From Erwinia sp. (lineage in GTDB: Bacteria; Pseudomonadota; Gammaproteobacteria; Enterobacterales; Enterobacteriaceae): 5,267 nt of DNA. The notes under the pieces were generated by a model. That model searched no databases, was not told the origin of the DNA, and saw only the letters and a list, made by a program, of their open reading frames with translations. The stretch is taken from the NCBI GenBank assembly GCA_003512805.1, contig DOOK01000455.1, positions 1 through 5,267 on the forward strand, read 5' to 3'. Made by a program: the position numbers and the translations under genes. This document shows, one piece after another, positions 1 through 5,267 of the stretch. Every line of letters begins with the position of its first letter. Position 1 is the first letter of the stretch.

Positions 1-1058
1 TCCCGGCAGCGTTCGTCCAGCTTCCAGCTGTGGCTCAGCTGGCGGCAAAAACTTTCCGCCAGCGCGCGCACGCGTTCCGCCTGATCGAGATCAATCGCGA
101 AACGACGCTGAACGTTATGCAAGGTACGACTGCGGATATCGCGATCGACCGGCAGCTTCAGCATACCGTATACCAGGCCTTCACGTAGCGCGCCGCCAGC
201 CAGCGTCATGCTGCTGATATTCAACTCGGTAAAAATGGCGATCAAAATGGAAAGGCCGCTGGGGAAAACCAGCGCGCGCTCCAGCGTCAGCCCTTCGATT
301 TCCAGCTCTTCCAGCTTGCCGCACTGAATGGCGCGCTGTTTCAGCTGCTGGAGCTTAGCAAGCGTAATGCGCTCGTCCATTCCCTGCGCCATCATGATTT
401 CCTGCAGCGCCTGAACGGTGCCGGATGCGCCCACGCAAATTTCCCAACCCTGCTCGCGCAGTTTCGGGGCAACAGGGCGGATCATTTCGCTTGCCGCCTG
501 TTCCGCCGCGTCGAAATTATGCTTGCCGAGGTGGCGATCGCCGAAATAGCGCTCCAGCCAGGTCACGCAACCCATCGGCAGGCTGAACAGGGCAACCGGC
601 TGTGCGCCGCTGCCGGTCACCAGCTCGGTGCTGCCACCGCCGATATCGACCACCAGGCGTTTATCAGAGCCGCCGGTAGTGTGCGCCACGCCCTGATAAA
701 TCAGGCTGGCTTCTTCTTCACCGCTGATCACATTAATAGCACAGCCCAGGATATCCTGCGCTTTGTACAGAAATGTGCCCGCATTGGCGGCCAGCCGCAA
801 GGTTGCCGTGGCGACCACGCGGATTTGCGCTGCCGGAATATCCTGCAGCTGCTCCGAAAACAGCGCCAGACATGCCCAGCCGCGCGCCATTGCTTCGTCA
901 GAAAGACGGCTCTCGCTGTCCAGGCCGGCAGCCAGACGGACTTTGCGTTTGATGCGCGCAACGGTCTGGATACTGCCAGCCACCTCGCGCACCACCAGCA
1001 TATGAAAGCTGTTAGATCCTAAATCTATTGCAGCATAAAGCGATGAGGCGCTGGGCAT
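1..1058 (-). CDS. gppA: Guanosine-5'-triphosphate,3'-diphosphate pyrophosphatase GppA (partial, C-terminus outside window)
   Basis: GppA removes the 5' gamma-phosphate of pppGpp to give ppGpp in the stringent response and may also act on polyphosphate; it is cytosolic. Reading leftward from the ATG at 1058, 352 full codons are visible; E. coli GppA is about 494 residues as I recall, so roughly 140 C-terminal residues (the HD-like helical part) lie beyond base 1. The ASKHA fold of the Ppx/GppA family shows as the first phosphate loop [10 protein letters not shown] (residues 11-20), the acidic stretch SGEEEA (112-117) that supplies the catalytic Glu, the second phosphate loop DIGGGSTEL (138-146), VGASGT (209-214) and LAGGALREG (286-294). 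The start is fixed by the family N-terminus ([13 protein letters not shown]) and lies 4 bases after the rhlB stop, with an AGG inside the end of rhlB as ribosome site. Expression is therefore probably coupled to rhlB. The frame is open throughout. Confidence 0.97.
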   Translation of the reverse strand, partial: MPSASSLYAAIDLGSNSFHMLVVREVAGSIQTVARIKRKVRLAAGLDSESRLSDEAMARGWACLALFSEQLQDIPAAQIRVVATATLRLAANAGTFLYKAQDILGCAINVISGEEEASLIYQGVAHTTGGSDKRLVVDIGGGSTELVTGSGAQPVALFSLPMGCVTWLERYFGDRHLGKHNFDAAEQAASEMIRPVAPKLREQGWEICVGASGTVQALQEIMMAQGMDERITLAKLQQLKQRAIQCGKLEELEIEGLTLERALVFPSGLSILIAIFTELNISSMTLAGGALREGLVYGMLKLPVDRDIRSRTLHNVQRRFAIDLDQAERVRALAESFCRQLSHSWKLDERCR

Positions 1059-1062
1059 GGCA

Positions 1063-2352
1063 TTAACCTGAACGTTTGCGGTTATTATTGCGCGGTGGGC
1101 CATTACGGCGCGGTCCGCCACTGCGGCGCGGGCCACTCCCCGTGCGGCTACGCGTCAGACGCTTGGGCGGCGGCAGATCGGTCATCAGCGCGTCGCTGTT
1201 GTAACGGCTTACGGTAATACTGTGGCCGATATACTCTTCAATCGCCGGCAGGTTCAGCGCATATTCTTCACAGGCCAGGCTGATGGAATGCCCGTTAGCC
1301 CCCGCGCGTCCGGTACGGCCAATGCGATGCACGTAGTCTTCCCGATCGTCAGGCAAATCGTAGTTAAAGACGTGCGTTACGGCAGGAATATGCAGCCCGC
1401 GTGCCGCCACATCGGTCGCTACCAGAATGTCCACATCGCCTTTGGTAAAGTCATCCAGGATACGCAGACGTTTTTTCTGCGCCACATCGCCGGTCAGCAG
1501 GCCGACGCGGTGACCATCAGCGGCCAGATGACCCCAGATATCTTCACAACGGTGTTTGGTGTTGGCGAAAATAATGGCGCGATCCGGCCACTCTTCTTCC
1601 AGCAGGGTTTGCAGAAGACGCATTTTTTCTTCATTAGAAGGATAAAAAAGTTCTTCTTTAATGCGGTGCCCGGTTTTCTGCTCCGGTTCGACTTCCACAT
1701 ATTCAGCGTTGTTCATGTTTTCGAACGCCAGCTCGCGTACGCGGAAGGAAAGGGTGGCGGAAAAGAGCATGTTTAAACGCTGGTTTGCCGCAGGCATACG
1801 GCGGAACAGCCAGCGAATATCTTTAATAAAGCCCAGATCGAACATCCGGTCGGCTTCATCCAGTACCACGACCTGGATCGCGCCCAGGTTAACATGATTC
1901 TGTTTAGCGTAATCGATCAGTCTGCCGGTGGTGCCGATCAGAATATCAACGCCGCTTTCCAGCACTTTCAGCTGTTTATCGTAGCCGTCACCGCCGTAAG
2001 CCAGCCCCAGCTTCAGGCCGGTCACCTGCGTGAGTGGCTCTGCATCAGCGTGGATTTGTACGGCCAGTTCGCGAGTCGGTGCCAGGATCAGCGCACGCGG
2101 CTGATTGACCTGACGGCCCTCCGGCGCAGGGTGAGAAAGAAGATGATGAAACGTTGACGTTAAAAACGCCATCGTTTTCCCGGTACCGGTTTGCGCCTGT
2201 CCCGCTACATCACGCCCGTTAAGGGTGAAAGGCAATGCCAACGCCTGTATAGGCGTGCAGTGATGAAACCCTTTATTTTCAAGGGCTTCAATGACCTGAG
2301 GGTGCAGGGCGAAGTCGGAAAACTTCTGTTCGGTTAAGTGTGTTTTGCTCAT
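1063..2352 (-). CDS. rhlB: ATP-dependent RNA helicase RhlB (DEAD-box, RNA degradosome)
   Basis: RhlB unwinds structured RNA with ATP and, bound to the RNase E scaffold with PNPase and enolase, feeds RNA to the degradosome at the inner membrane. The 429-residue protein has every DEAD-box motif in order: Q motif GFHHCTPIQ (28-36), motif I AQTGTGKT (53-60), Ia PTRELA (92-97), GG (120-121), Ib TTGR (141-144), II DEAD (165-168), III SAT (198-200), IV IIFANT (260-265), [11 protein letters not shown] (312-321) and [12 protein letters not shown] (342-351). After the RecA2 domain comes an Arg/Gly/Pro/Asn-rich basic tail (about 398-429), a likely RNA contact; the protein is some 8 residues longer than the 421 I recall for E. 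coli. No clear Shine-Dalgarno precedes the ATG at 2352, yet the N-terminus ([14 protein letters not shown]) matches the family. It diverges from trxA and leads directly into gppA. Confidence 0.98.
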   Translation of the reverse strand: MSKTHLTEQKFSDFALHPQVIEALENKGFHHCTPIQALALPFTLNGRDVAGQAQTGTGKTMAFLTSTFHHLLSHPAPEGRQVNQPRALILAPTRELAVQIHADAEPLTQVTGLKLGLAYGGDGYDKQLKVLESGVDILIGTTGRLIDYAKQNHVNLGAIQVVVLDEADRMFDLGFIKDIRWLFRRMPAANQRLNMLFSATLSFRVRELAFENMNNAEYVEVEPEQKTGHRIKEELFYPSNEEKMRLLQTLLEEEWPDRAIIFANTKHRCEDIWGHLAADGHRVGLLTGDVAQKKRLRILDDFTKGDVDILVATDVAARGLHIPAVTHVFNYDLPDDREDYVHRIGRTGRAGANGHSISLACEEYALNLPAIEEYIGHSITVSRYNSDALMTDLPPPKRLTRSRTGSGPRRSGGPRRNGPPRNNNRKRSG

Positions 2353-2377
2353 AGTGTGGTAGAATATCAGCTTACTA

Positions 2378-2406
2378 TTGCTTTACGAAAGCGTATCCGG
2401 TGAAAT
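2378..2406 (+). promoter_or_regulatory. Candidate sigma70 promoter for trxA
   Basis: A -35-like TTGCTT (2378-2383) and a -10-like TGAAAT (2401-2406) are separated by exactly 17 bases; each matches the consensus at 4 of 6 positions. Transcription would start near 2413, leaving a leader of about 57 bases before the trxA ATG. The spacer contains a 5-bp inverted repeat GCTTT/AAAGC around ACG (2380-2392). As I recall, this stretch (TTGCTTTACGAAAGCGTATCC) is nearly unchanged upstream of E. coli trxA, while the bases nearer the ATG differ, which supports a conserved control element. The hexamers are only moderate, so the call is tentative. Confidence 0.45.
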
Positions 2407-2469
2407 AAAGTCAACCTAAGTTGGCAGATTTTACGCCAGGCAGCCAGGCATAATCTTTTGGAGTAAGAC

Positions 2470-2802
2470 ATGAGCAGCGATAAAATTGTCCACCTGACCG
2501 ATGACAGCTTTGAAACCGACGTCCTGAAGGCAGAAGGCTTGACGCTGGTCGACTTCTGGGCAGAGTGGTGCGGTCCGTGCAAAATGATCGCCCCGATCCT
2601 TGACGAAGTTGCCGAAGAATACGACGGCAAGCTAACCATCGCCAAACTGAATATCGACGAAAACCCGGGCACTGCGCCGAAATATGGGATCCGCGGTATT
2701 CCTACTTTGCTGCTGTTTAAAGACGGCGAAGTGGCGGCGACGAAAGTGGGCGCACTTTCTAAAGGGCAGCTGAAAGAGTTTCTGAACGCGAACCTGGGCT
2801 AA
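2470..2802 (+). CDS. trxA: Thioredoxin 1 (TrxA)
   Basis: Cytosolic dithiol-disulfide oxidoreductase that passes electrons from NADPH/thioredoxin reductase to ribonucleotide reductase, methionine sulfoxide reductase, PAPS reductase and other proteins. In E. coli it is also the processivity factor of phage T7 DNA polymerase. The 110-residue single-domain protein has the active site WCGPC (33-37, Cys34 and Cys37), the preceding VDFWAEW strand, the buried Asp28 and the cis-proline in GIPT (Pro78), the complete thioredoxin signature. It has one more residue than the 109 of E. coli, because the N-terminus reads MSSDK rather than MSDK. A GGAG ribosome site (2460-2463) sits 6 bases before the ATG and decides the start. 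It is divergent from rhlB and upstream of rho; a hairpin after the stop separates it from the rho leader, though read-through is possible. Confidence 0.98.
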   Translation: MSSDKIVHLTDDSFETDVLKAEGLTLVDFWAEWCGPCKMIAPILDEVAEEYDGKLTIAKLNIDENPGTAPKYGIRGIPTLLLFKDGEVAATKVGALSKGQLKEFLNANLG

Positions 2803-2811
2803 CCCGCCCAG

Positions 2812-2840
2812 CTGCGGTGGGCCATGCGCGCCCACCGCAG
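2812..2840 (+). terminator. Strong hairpin after trxA (probable terminator or 3'-end stabiliser)
   Basis: Ten bases after the trxA stop, CTGCGGTGGG (2812-2821) pairs perfectly with CCCACCGCAG (2831-2840). An added C2822-G2830 pair gives an 11-bp GC-rich stem with a 7-base loop. No U-run follows at once; the next T-rich bases are around 2856-2870. It is therefore not a textbook intrinsic terminator. It may mark a processed or Rho-dependent 3' end, with the hairpin protecting trxA mRNA from 3' exonucleases. A weaker competing hairpin GCCCA (2806-2810)/TGGGC (2818-2822) overlaps its left arm. Confidence 0.6.
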
Positions 2841-2943
2841 GCACACGCCTGTTCCCCTTTAAAGTTTTCTCTCTGTCCCGTTCATATTTTTAGCTCATCG
2901 CTAGACGTTTGCCATTGAGCGTGCTAACTTACTTTTACTGCAT

Positions 2944-2972
2944 TACGCACTTACCTGTAGTTTGAATCTAAT
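2944..2972 (+). promoter_or_regulatory. Possible rho promoter
   Basis: The -10-like TCTAAT (2967-2972) matches consensus at 5 of 6 bases. It lies 17 bases after a poor -35-like TACGCA (2944-2949, 3 of 6). Transcription would begin near 2979, giving a rho leader of about 230 bases, close to the roughly 250 bases I recall for E. coli. An alternative is TTGCCA (2909-2914) with TTTACT (2934-2939), but its 19-base spacer is long. I cannot decide between them from sequence alone. Confidence 0.3.
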
Positions 2973-3030
2973 ATTTACTCCTTGTTGAACACTGTTTTCC
3001 TCTGAATGTAACGAATGTTCAGCAATCTGA

Positions 3031-3120
3031 CGGTTAGTATCCAGAATTTCCGGCACCTTGTCCTTACCGTCTCCCCGTATCGGATCCGCGTATTCCTGCA
3101 CGCGATGGTCGGGAGTCTGA
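3031..3120 (+). pseudogene. rhoL: Remnant of the rhoL leader-peptide gene (no start codon)
   Basis: E. coli has a short leader peptide gene, rhoL (33 codons as I recall), between trxA and rho. Here the frame shared with rho, following a stop at 3028-3030, encodes a stretch reading ISGTLSLPSPRIGSAYS (3046-3096). From memory the E. coli peptide has ISGSSLNPSCRFSSAYS at the matching place, so about 11 of 17 residues agree. The frame closes at TGA 3118-3120. It contains no ATG or GTG after the previous stop; the first possible start is TTG at 3058, with no ribosome site, which would give only 20 codons. The E. coli initiator region appears to be replaced by CGG TTA GTA TCC. I infer a lost or never-established leader ORF; the nucleotide similarity may persist because the RNA itself matters. 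The comparison rests on recalled sequence. Confidence 0.45.
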
Positions 3121-3210
3121 CAAGAAAGCCATTAACAGGCATGGATTTTTCGCCATACCATTTGACGACAAACATTTCGAGATTTACCCCGAGTTTAAGA
3201 ACCCACCATT

Positions 3211-4470
3211 ATGAATCTTACCGAATTAAAAAATACGCCGGTTTCTGACCTGATAACTCTCGGCGAAAATATGGGGCTGGAAAACCTGGCGCGCATGCGC
3301 AAACAGGACATTATCTTCGCCATCCTTAAACAACACGCGAAAAGCGGCGAAGATATCTTCGGCGACGGCGTACTGGAGATATTGCAGGATGGATTTGGTT
3401 TCCTCCGCTCTGGAGACAGCTCCTACCTCGCCGGTCCCGATGACATCTATGTATCCCCCAGCCAAATTCGCCGCTTTAACCTCCGCACTGGTGACACCAT
3501 CTCCGGCAAGATCCGTCCGCCGAAAGAAGGCGAGCGCTATTTTGCCCTGCTGAAGGTTAATGAAGTTAACTATGACAAACCGGAAAATGCCCGTAGCAAA
3601 ATCCTGTTTGAAAACTTAACGCCACTGCACGCTAATTCGCGTCTGCGCATGGAGCGCGGTAATGGTTCTACTGAAGACTTAACCGCACGCGTGCTGGATC
3701 TGGCTTCGCCAATCGGTCGCGGTCAGCGTGGTCTGATCGTGGCACCGCCGAAAGCGGGTAAAACCATGCTGCTGCAGAACATCGCGCAGAGCATCGCCTA
3801 CAACCACCCTGACTGTGTGCTGATGGTGCTGCTGATTGACGAACGTCCGGAAGAAGTTACCGAGATGCAGCGTCTGGTGAAAGGCGAAGTTATCGCTTCT
3901 ACCTTCGATGAGCCGGCCTCCCGCCACGTGCAGGTTGCTGAAATGGTGATCGAGAAGGCCAAGCGTCTGGTTGAGCATAAAAAGGATGTCATTATCCTGC
4001 TGGACTCCATCACGCGTCTGGCTCGTGCCTACAACACCGTGGTTCCGGCTTCCGGTAAAGTCCTGACCGGTGGTGTGGATGCGAATGCCCTACACCGTCC
4101 AAAACGCTTCTTCGGCGCCGCGCGTAACGTGGAAGAGGGCGGCAGCCTGACTATTATCGCTACCGCACTGGTCGATACCGGTTCGAAGATGGATGAAGTC
4201 ATCTACGAAGAATTTAAAGGTACGGGCAACATGGAACTGCATCTGGCGCGTAAAATTGCCGAGAAGCGTGTTTTCCCTGCTATCGATTACAATCGTTCCG
4301 GTACGCGTAAAGAAGAGCTGCTGACCAGTTCTGAAGAACTGCAGAAGATGTGGATCCTGCGCAAAATCATCCACCCAATGGGTGAGATCGACGCAATGGA
4401 ATTCCTTATCAACAAGCTGGCGATGACCAAAACTAACGATGAATTCTTCGACATGATGAAGCGTTCGTAA
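3211..4470 (+). CDS. rho: Transcription termination factor Rho
   Basis: Homohexameric RNA-dependent ATPase/translocase that loads on C-rich unstructured RNA and releases RNA polymerase; it acts in the cytosol on nascent transcripts. The 419 residues equal the E. coli length. The N-terminal helix bundle (1-47) is followed by the cold-shock-like RNA-binding fold with GFGFLR (61-66, Phe62 and Phe64). The ATPase core has Walker [13 protein letters not shown] (174-185, Lys181, Lys184, Thr185), catalytic Glu211, Walker B DVIILLDS (259-266, Asp265), the Q-loop around [11 protein letters not shown] (278-288, Lys283) and the arginine finger Arg366 in SGTRKEE. Cys202, the only cysteine, is kept. Differences from E. 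coli as I recall it are few and conservative (such as Asp13, and Ser-Ser near 373). The start follows the invariant [12 protein letters not shown]; its ribosome site is poor, as in E. coli. Its long leader suggests autogenous control. Two terminators follow. Confidence 0.99.
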   Translation: MNLTELKNTPVSDLITLGENMGLENLARMRKQDIIFAILKQHAKSGEDIFGDGVLEILQDGFGFLRSGDSSYLAGPDDIYVSPSQIRRFNLRTGDTISGKIRPPKEGERYFALLKVNEVNYDKPENARSKILFENLTPLHANSRLRMERGNGSTEDLTARVLDLASPIGRGQRGLIVAPPKAGKTMLLQNIAQSIAYNHPDCVLMVLLIDERPEEVTEMQRLVKGEVIASTFDEPASRHVQVAEMVIEKAKRLVEHKKDVIILLDSITRLARAYNTVVPASGKVLTGGVDANALHRPKRFFGAARNVEEGGSLTIIATALVDTGSKMDEVIYEEFKGTGNMELHLARKIAEKRVFPAIDYNRSGTRKEELLTSSEELQKMWILRKIIHPMGEIDAMEFLINKLAMTKTNDEFFDMMKRS

Positions 4471-4487
4471 ATCGGCTGGTCTGCTGG

Positions 4488-4523
4488 AAAGAGAGGGTTG
4501 AGCGATCAACCCTCTCTTTTTTT
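4488..4523 (+). terminator. Rho gene intrinsic terminator (T1)
   Basis: Eighteen bases after the rho stop, AGAGAGGGTTGA (4490-4501) pairs perfectly with TCAACCCTCTCT (4506-4517), extended by two A-T pairs at the base. The GCGA loop is a stable GNRA tetraloop. A run of seven T (4517-4523) follows directly. This is a near-ideal Rho-independent terminator, as one would expect for the gene whose own product carries out the other kind of termination. Confidence 0.95.
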
Positions 4524-4578
4524 GGGCTGTTTTTGTACGAAACCCCAGCAGAGGCCGGAAAAAGAAGAAAACTCGGGG

Positions 4579-4605
4579 AACGCCGCGCTCAGACGTGGCG
4601 TTTTT
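4579..4605 (+). terminator. Second intrinsic terminator (T2)
   Basis: AACGCCGCG (4579-4587) pairs with CGTGGCGTT (4594-4602) over 9 bp, including one G-U, with a CTCAGA loop. T4601-T4605 gives a five-T tract (overlapping the stem base by two). It lies 55 bases beyond T1. It may act as a back-up for rho transcripts or as the end of a short independent RNA. Confidence 0.75.
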
Positions 4606-4741
4606 CGTTTATGGGCTATACGATGTTGCCACTGGAGAATTAAATTAAAGGTGCAATGGGCAGGAAATCGGGCGGTCAGGCTGAATTTCCCCCGAGGCAC
4701 AATGGACATCAGAATCCGACAGCGAGTTATGGCACAGAAAT

Positions 4742-4750
4742 TGCTATAAC
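4742..4750 (+). promoter_or_regulatory. Extended -10 promoter of wecA
   Basis: TGCTATAAC carries the TGn extension directly before TATAAC (4745-4750), which matches the sigma70 -10 at 5 of 6 bases. No convincing -35 stands 16-18 bases upstream, which extended -10 promoters can do without. Initiation would fall near 4756, leaving a leader of about 25 bases before the wecA GTG. Because two terminators separate rho from wecA, an own promoter is needed and this is the best match in the interval. Confidence 0.55.
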
Positions 4751-4780
4751 ACTGGGATTCTTAGCAGAGAGCTGGTTAAT

Positions 4781-5267
4781 GTGAATTTACTCAATATGAG
4801 TACGGAGCTTGCTTTAATATTTTTGTTTTCGCTGGTGTTTCTGTTCTTCGCCCGTAAAGCAGCCAAGAAAGTGGGGCTTGTGGACAAGCCCAACTACCGC
4901 AAACGTCACCAGGGCGTGATTCCTCTGGTTGGCGGCATCTCTGTTTTCGCCGGCATCTGTTTTGGTTTCGCCGTAACCGATTACTATATTCCCCATAGCC
5001 TGCTTTATCTGAGCTGTGCAGGCTTGCTGGTGCTGGTCGGGGCACTTGATGACCGCTTTGATATCAGCGTGAAGATACGCGCCTGCGTTCAGGCAGGTAT
5101 CGCCGTGGTGATGATGACCATAGGCAAACTCTATCTGCTCAGCCTGGGCTTTATTTTTGGCCCCTGGGAACTGATCGTCGGGCCTTTCGGCTACGTGCTG
5201 ACGCTGTTTGCGGTGTGGGCCGCCATCAACGCTTTTAACATGGTAGACGGTATCGATGGCCTGCTGC
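4781..5267 (+). CDS. wecA: Undecaprenyl-phosphate alpha-N-acetylglucosaminyl 1-phosphate transferase WecA (partial, N-terminal 162 codons)
   Basis: WecA (Rfe) transfers GlcNAc-1-phosphate from UDP-GlcNAc to undecaprenyl phosphate on the inner membrane, the first step of enterobacterial common antigen and of many O-antigens. The window holds 162 of about 367 residues (E. coli length as recalled). Visible are hydrophobic segments near 8-24, 45-66, 73-89, 103-120 and 131-152, the cytoplasmic-loop sequence VGLVDKPNYRKRHQG (31-45), the Mg-binding pair Asp90-Asp91 in ALDDRFD, and NMVDGIDG with Asp156 and Asp159, all marks of the polyprenyl-phosphate GlcNAc/MurNAc-phosphate transferase family. I chose the GTG at 4781 because it gives the family N-terminus MNLL and has a purine-rich AGAGAG (4766-4771) 9 bases upstream; the ATG at 4796 has no ribosome site and would drop five residues. 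In E. coli it heads the ECA cluster, and wzzE would be expected next, outside the window. Confidence 0.97.
   Translation, partial: MNLLNMSTELALIFLFSLVFLFFARKAAKKVGLVDKPNYRKRHQGVIPLVGGISVFAGICFGFAVTDYYIPHSLLYLSCAGLLVLVGALDDRFDISVKIRACVQAGIAVVMMTIGKLYLLSLGFIFGPWELIVGPFGYVLTLFAVWAAINAFNMVDGIDGLL

Larger units (their letters stand above)
2803..3210 (+). promoter_or_regulatory. trxA-rho intergenic region and rho leader, no intact gene
   Basis: This 408-base stretch holds the trxA 3' hairpin (2812-2840), a pyrimidine-rich stretch (about 2849-2900), a possible rho promoter, the decayed rhoL frame and the end of the rho leader. Several parts are C-rich and G-poor: in 3041-3080 I count 16 C against 6 G, with many YC dinucleotides. 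That is the composition expected of a Rho utilisation (rut) site. E. coli rho is known to be autoregulated by Rho-dependent termination in its leader, and Salmonella SraL sRNA is reported to pair with the rho leader; whether either applies here is inference. Just before rho there is no good Shine-Dalgarno (TTTAAGAACCCACCATT). Confidence 0.7.
4471..4780. other. rho-wecA intergenic region
   Basis: Between the rho stop and the wecA start lie 310 bases holding two rho-proximal terminators (4488-4523 and 4579-4605), about 137 bases with no clear element except a weak inverted repeat GGAAAT (4663-4668)/ATTTCC (4685-4690), and the wecA promoter at 4742-4750. Open frames of 67-83 codons on either strand here overlap the terminator stems, lack ribosome sites and resemble nothing I know, so I do not call a gene. 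Confidence 0.7.

Noticed and set aside
519..1022. 167-codon open frame on the plus strand
   Set aside because: It lies wholly antisense to gppA, whose protein has complete family motifs; its peptide is low-complexity Ala/His/Gln-rich and there is no ribosome site.
1222..1776. 184-codon open frame on the plus strand
   Set aside because: Antisense shadow of rhlB; the DEAD-box motifs on the other strand account for this DNA.
2361..2366. Minus-strand extended -10-like TGA-TATTCT before rhlB
   Set aside because: It would start the transcript only one or two bases before the rhlB ATG and has a poor -35 (TTCGTA). The TTGACT -35-like element at 2409-2414 has no fitting -10 either, so I do not call an rhlB promoter.
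2449..2454. CATAAT, a 5-of-6 -10-like hexamer before trxA
   Set aside because: The start would fall in the Shine-Dalgarno, and the nearest -35-like TTGGCA is 22 bases away.
4090..4509. 139-codon minus-strand open frame
   Set aside because: Antisense to the highly conserved rho C-terminal half, a usual by-product of codon bias.
4498..4749. 83-codon open frame between rho and wecA
   Set aside because: It begins within the stem of terminator T1 and runs through terminator T2, has no ribosome site, and its peptide shows no recognisable domain.
1..5267. A new defence, mobile or accessory system
   Set aside because: All coding sequence is assigned to conserved housekeeping genes in the usual enterobacterial order; there are no direct repeats, integrase, transposase, tRNA junction or composition break that I can see.

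Overview
The window is a conserved core-chromosome segment of an enterobacterium (Gammaproteobacteria, Enterobacterales). From left to right it holds a partial gppA (minus strand, 3' end cut off), rhlB (minus), trxA (plus), a long non-coding leader, rho (plus) and the 5' part of wecA/rfe (plus, 3' end cut off). As I recall it, this is the order gppA-rhlB / trxA-(rhoL)-rho-wecA of Escherichia coli. The proteins are close to, but clearly not identical with, the E. coli ones: thioredoxin has one extra serine after the initiator Met, RhlB has a slightly longer basic tail, and Rho differs at a handful of positions. That fits a relative outside Escherichia/Salmonella. Pantoea/Erwinia-like (Erwiniaceae) is my best guess, but it rests on recalled sequence only and is weak.

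Positions 1-2352 form a minus-strand unit. RhlB, the DEAD-box helicase of the RNA degradosome, is followed after 4 bases by gppA, the pppGpp 5'-phosphohydrolase, so the two are very probably co-transcribed and translationally coupled. Positions 2353-2469 are the divergent rhlB/trxA intergenic region, with a candidate trxA promoter. Thioredoxin 1 (2470-2802) ends in a strong GC-rich hairpin that lacks an adjacent U-tract.

Positions 2803-3210 are the 408-base trxA-rho interval, which carries the rho leader. No intact rhoL leader-peptide gene is visible. A stretch in frame with rho encodes residues resembling the E. coli RhoL peptide but has no AUG/GUG start. The leader is C-rich and G-poor in places, as expected for a transcript on which Rho controls its own synthesis. 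Rho (419 codons) is complete with all catalytic motifs. After it come two separate intrinsic terminators, then an extended -10 promoter just ahead of the GUG start of wecA, which encodes the inner-membrane enzyme that begins enterobacterial common antigen and some O-antigen synthesis.

The genes share themes of RNA turnover, termination and stress (RhlB, GppA, Rho) rather than forming one pathway. I found no mobile element, CRISPR array, tRNA or rRNA, and no sign of a new defence or accessory system. The interest lies in regulatory detail: the decayed rhoL, the rho leader, the tandem terminators and the wecA promoter.
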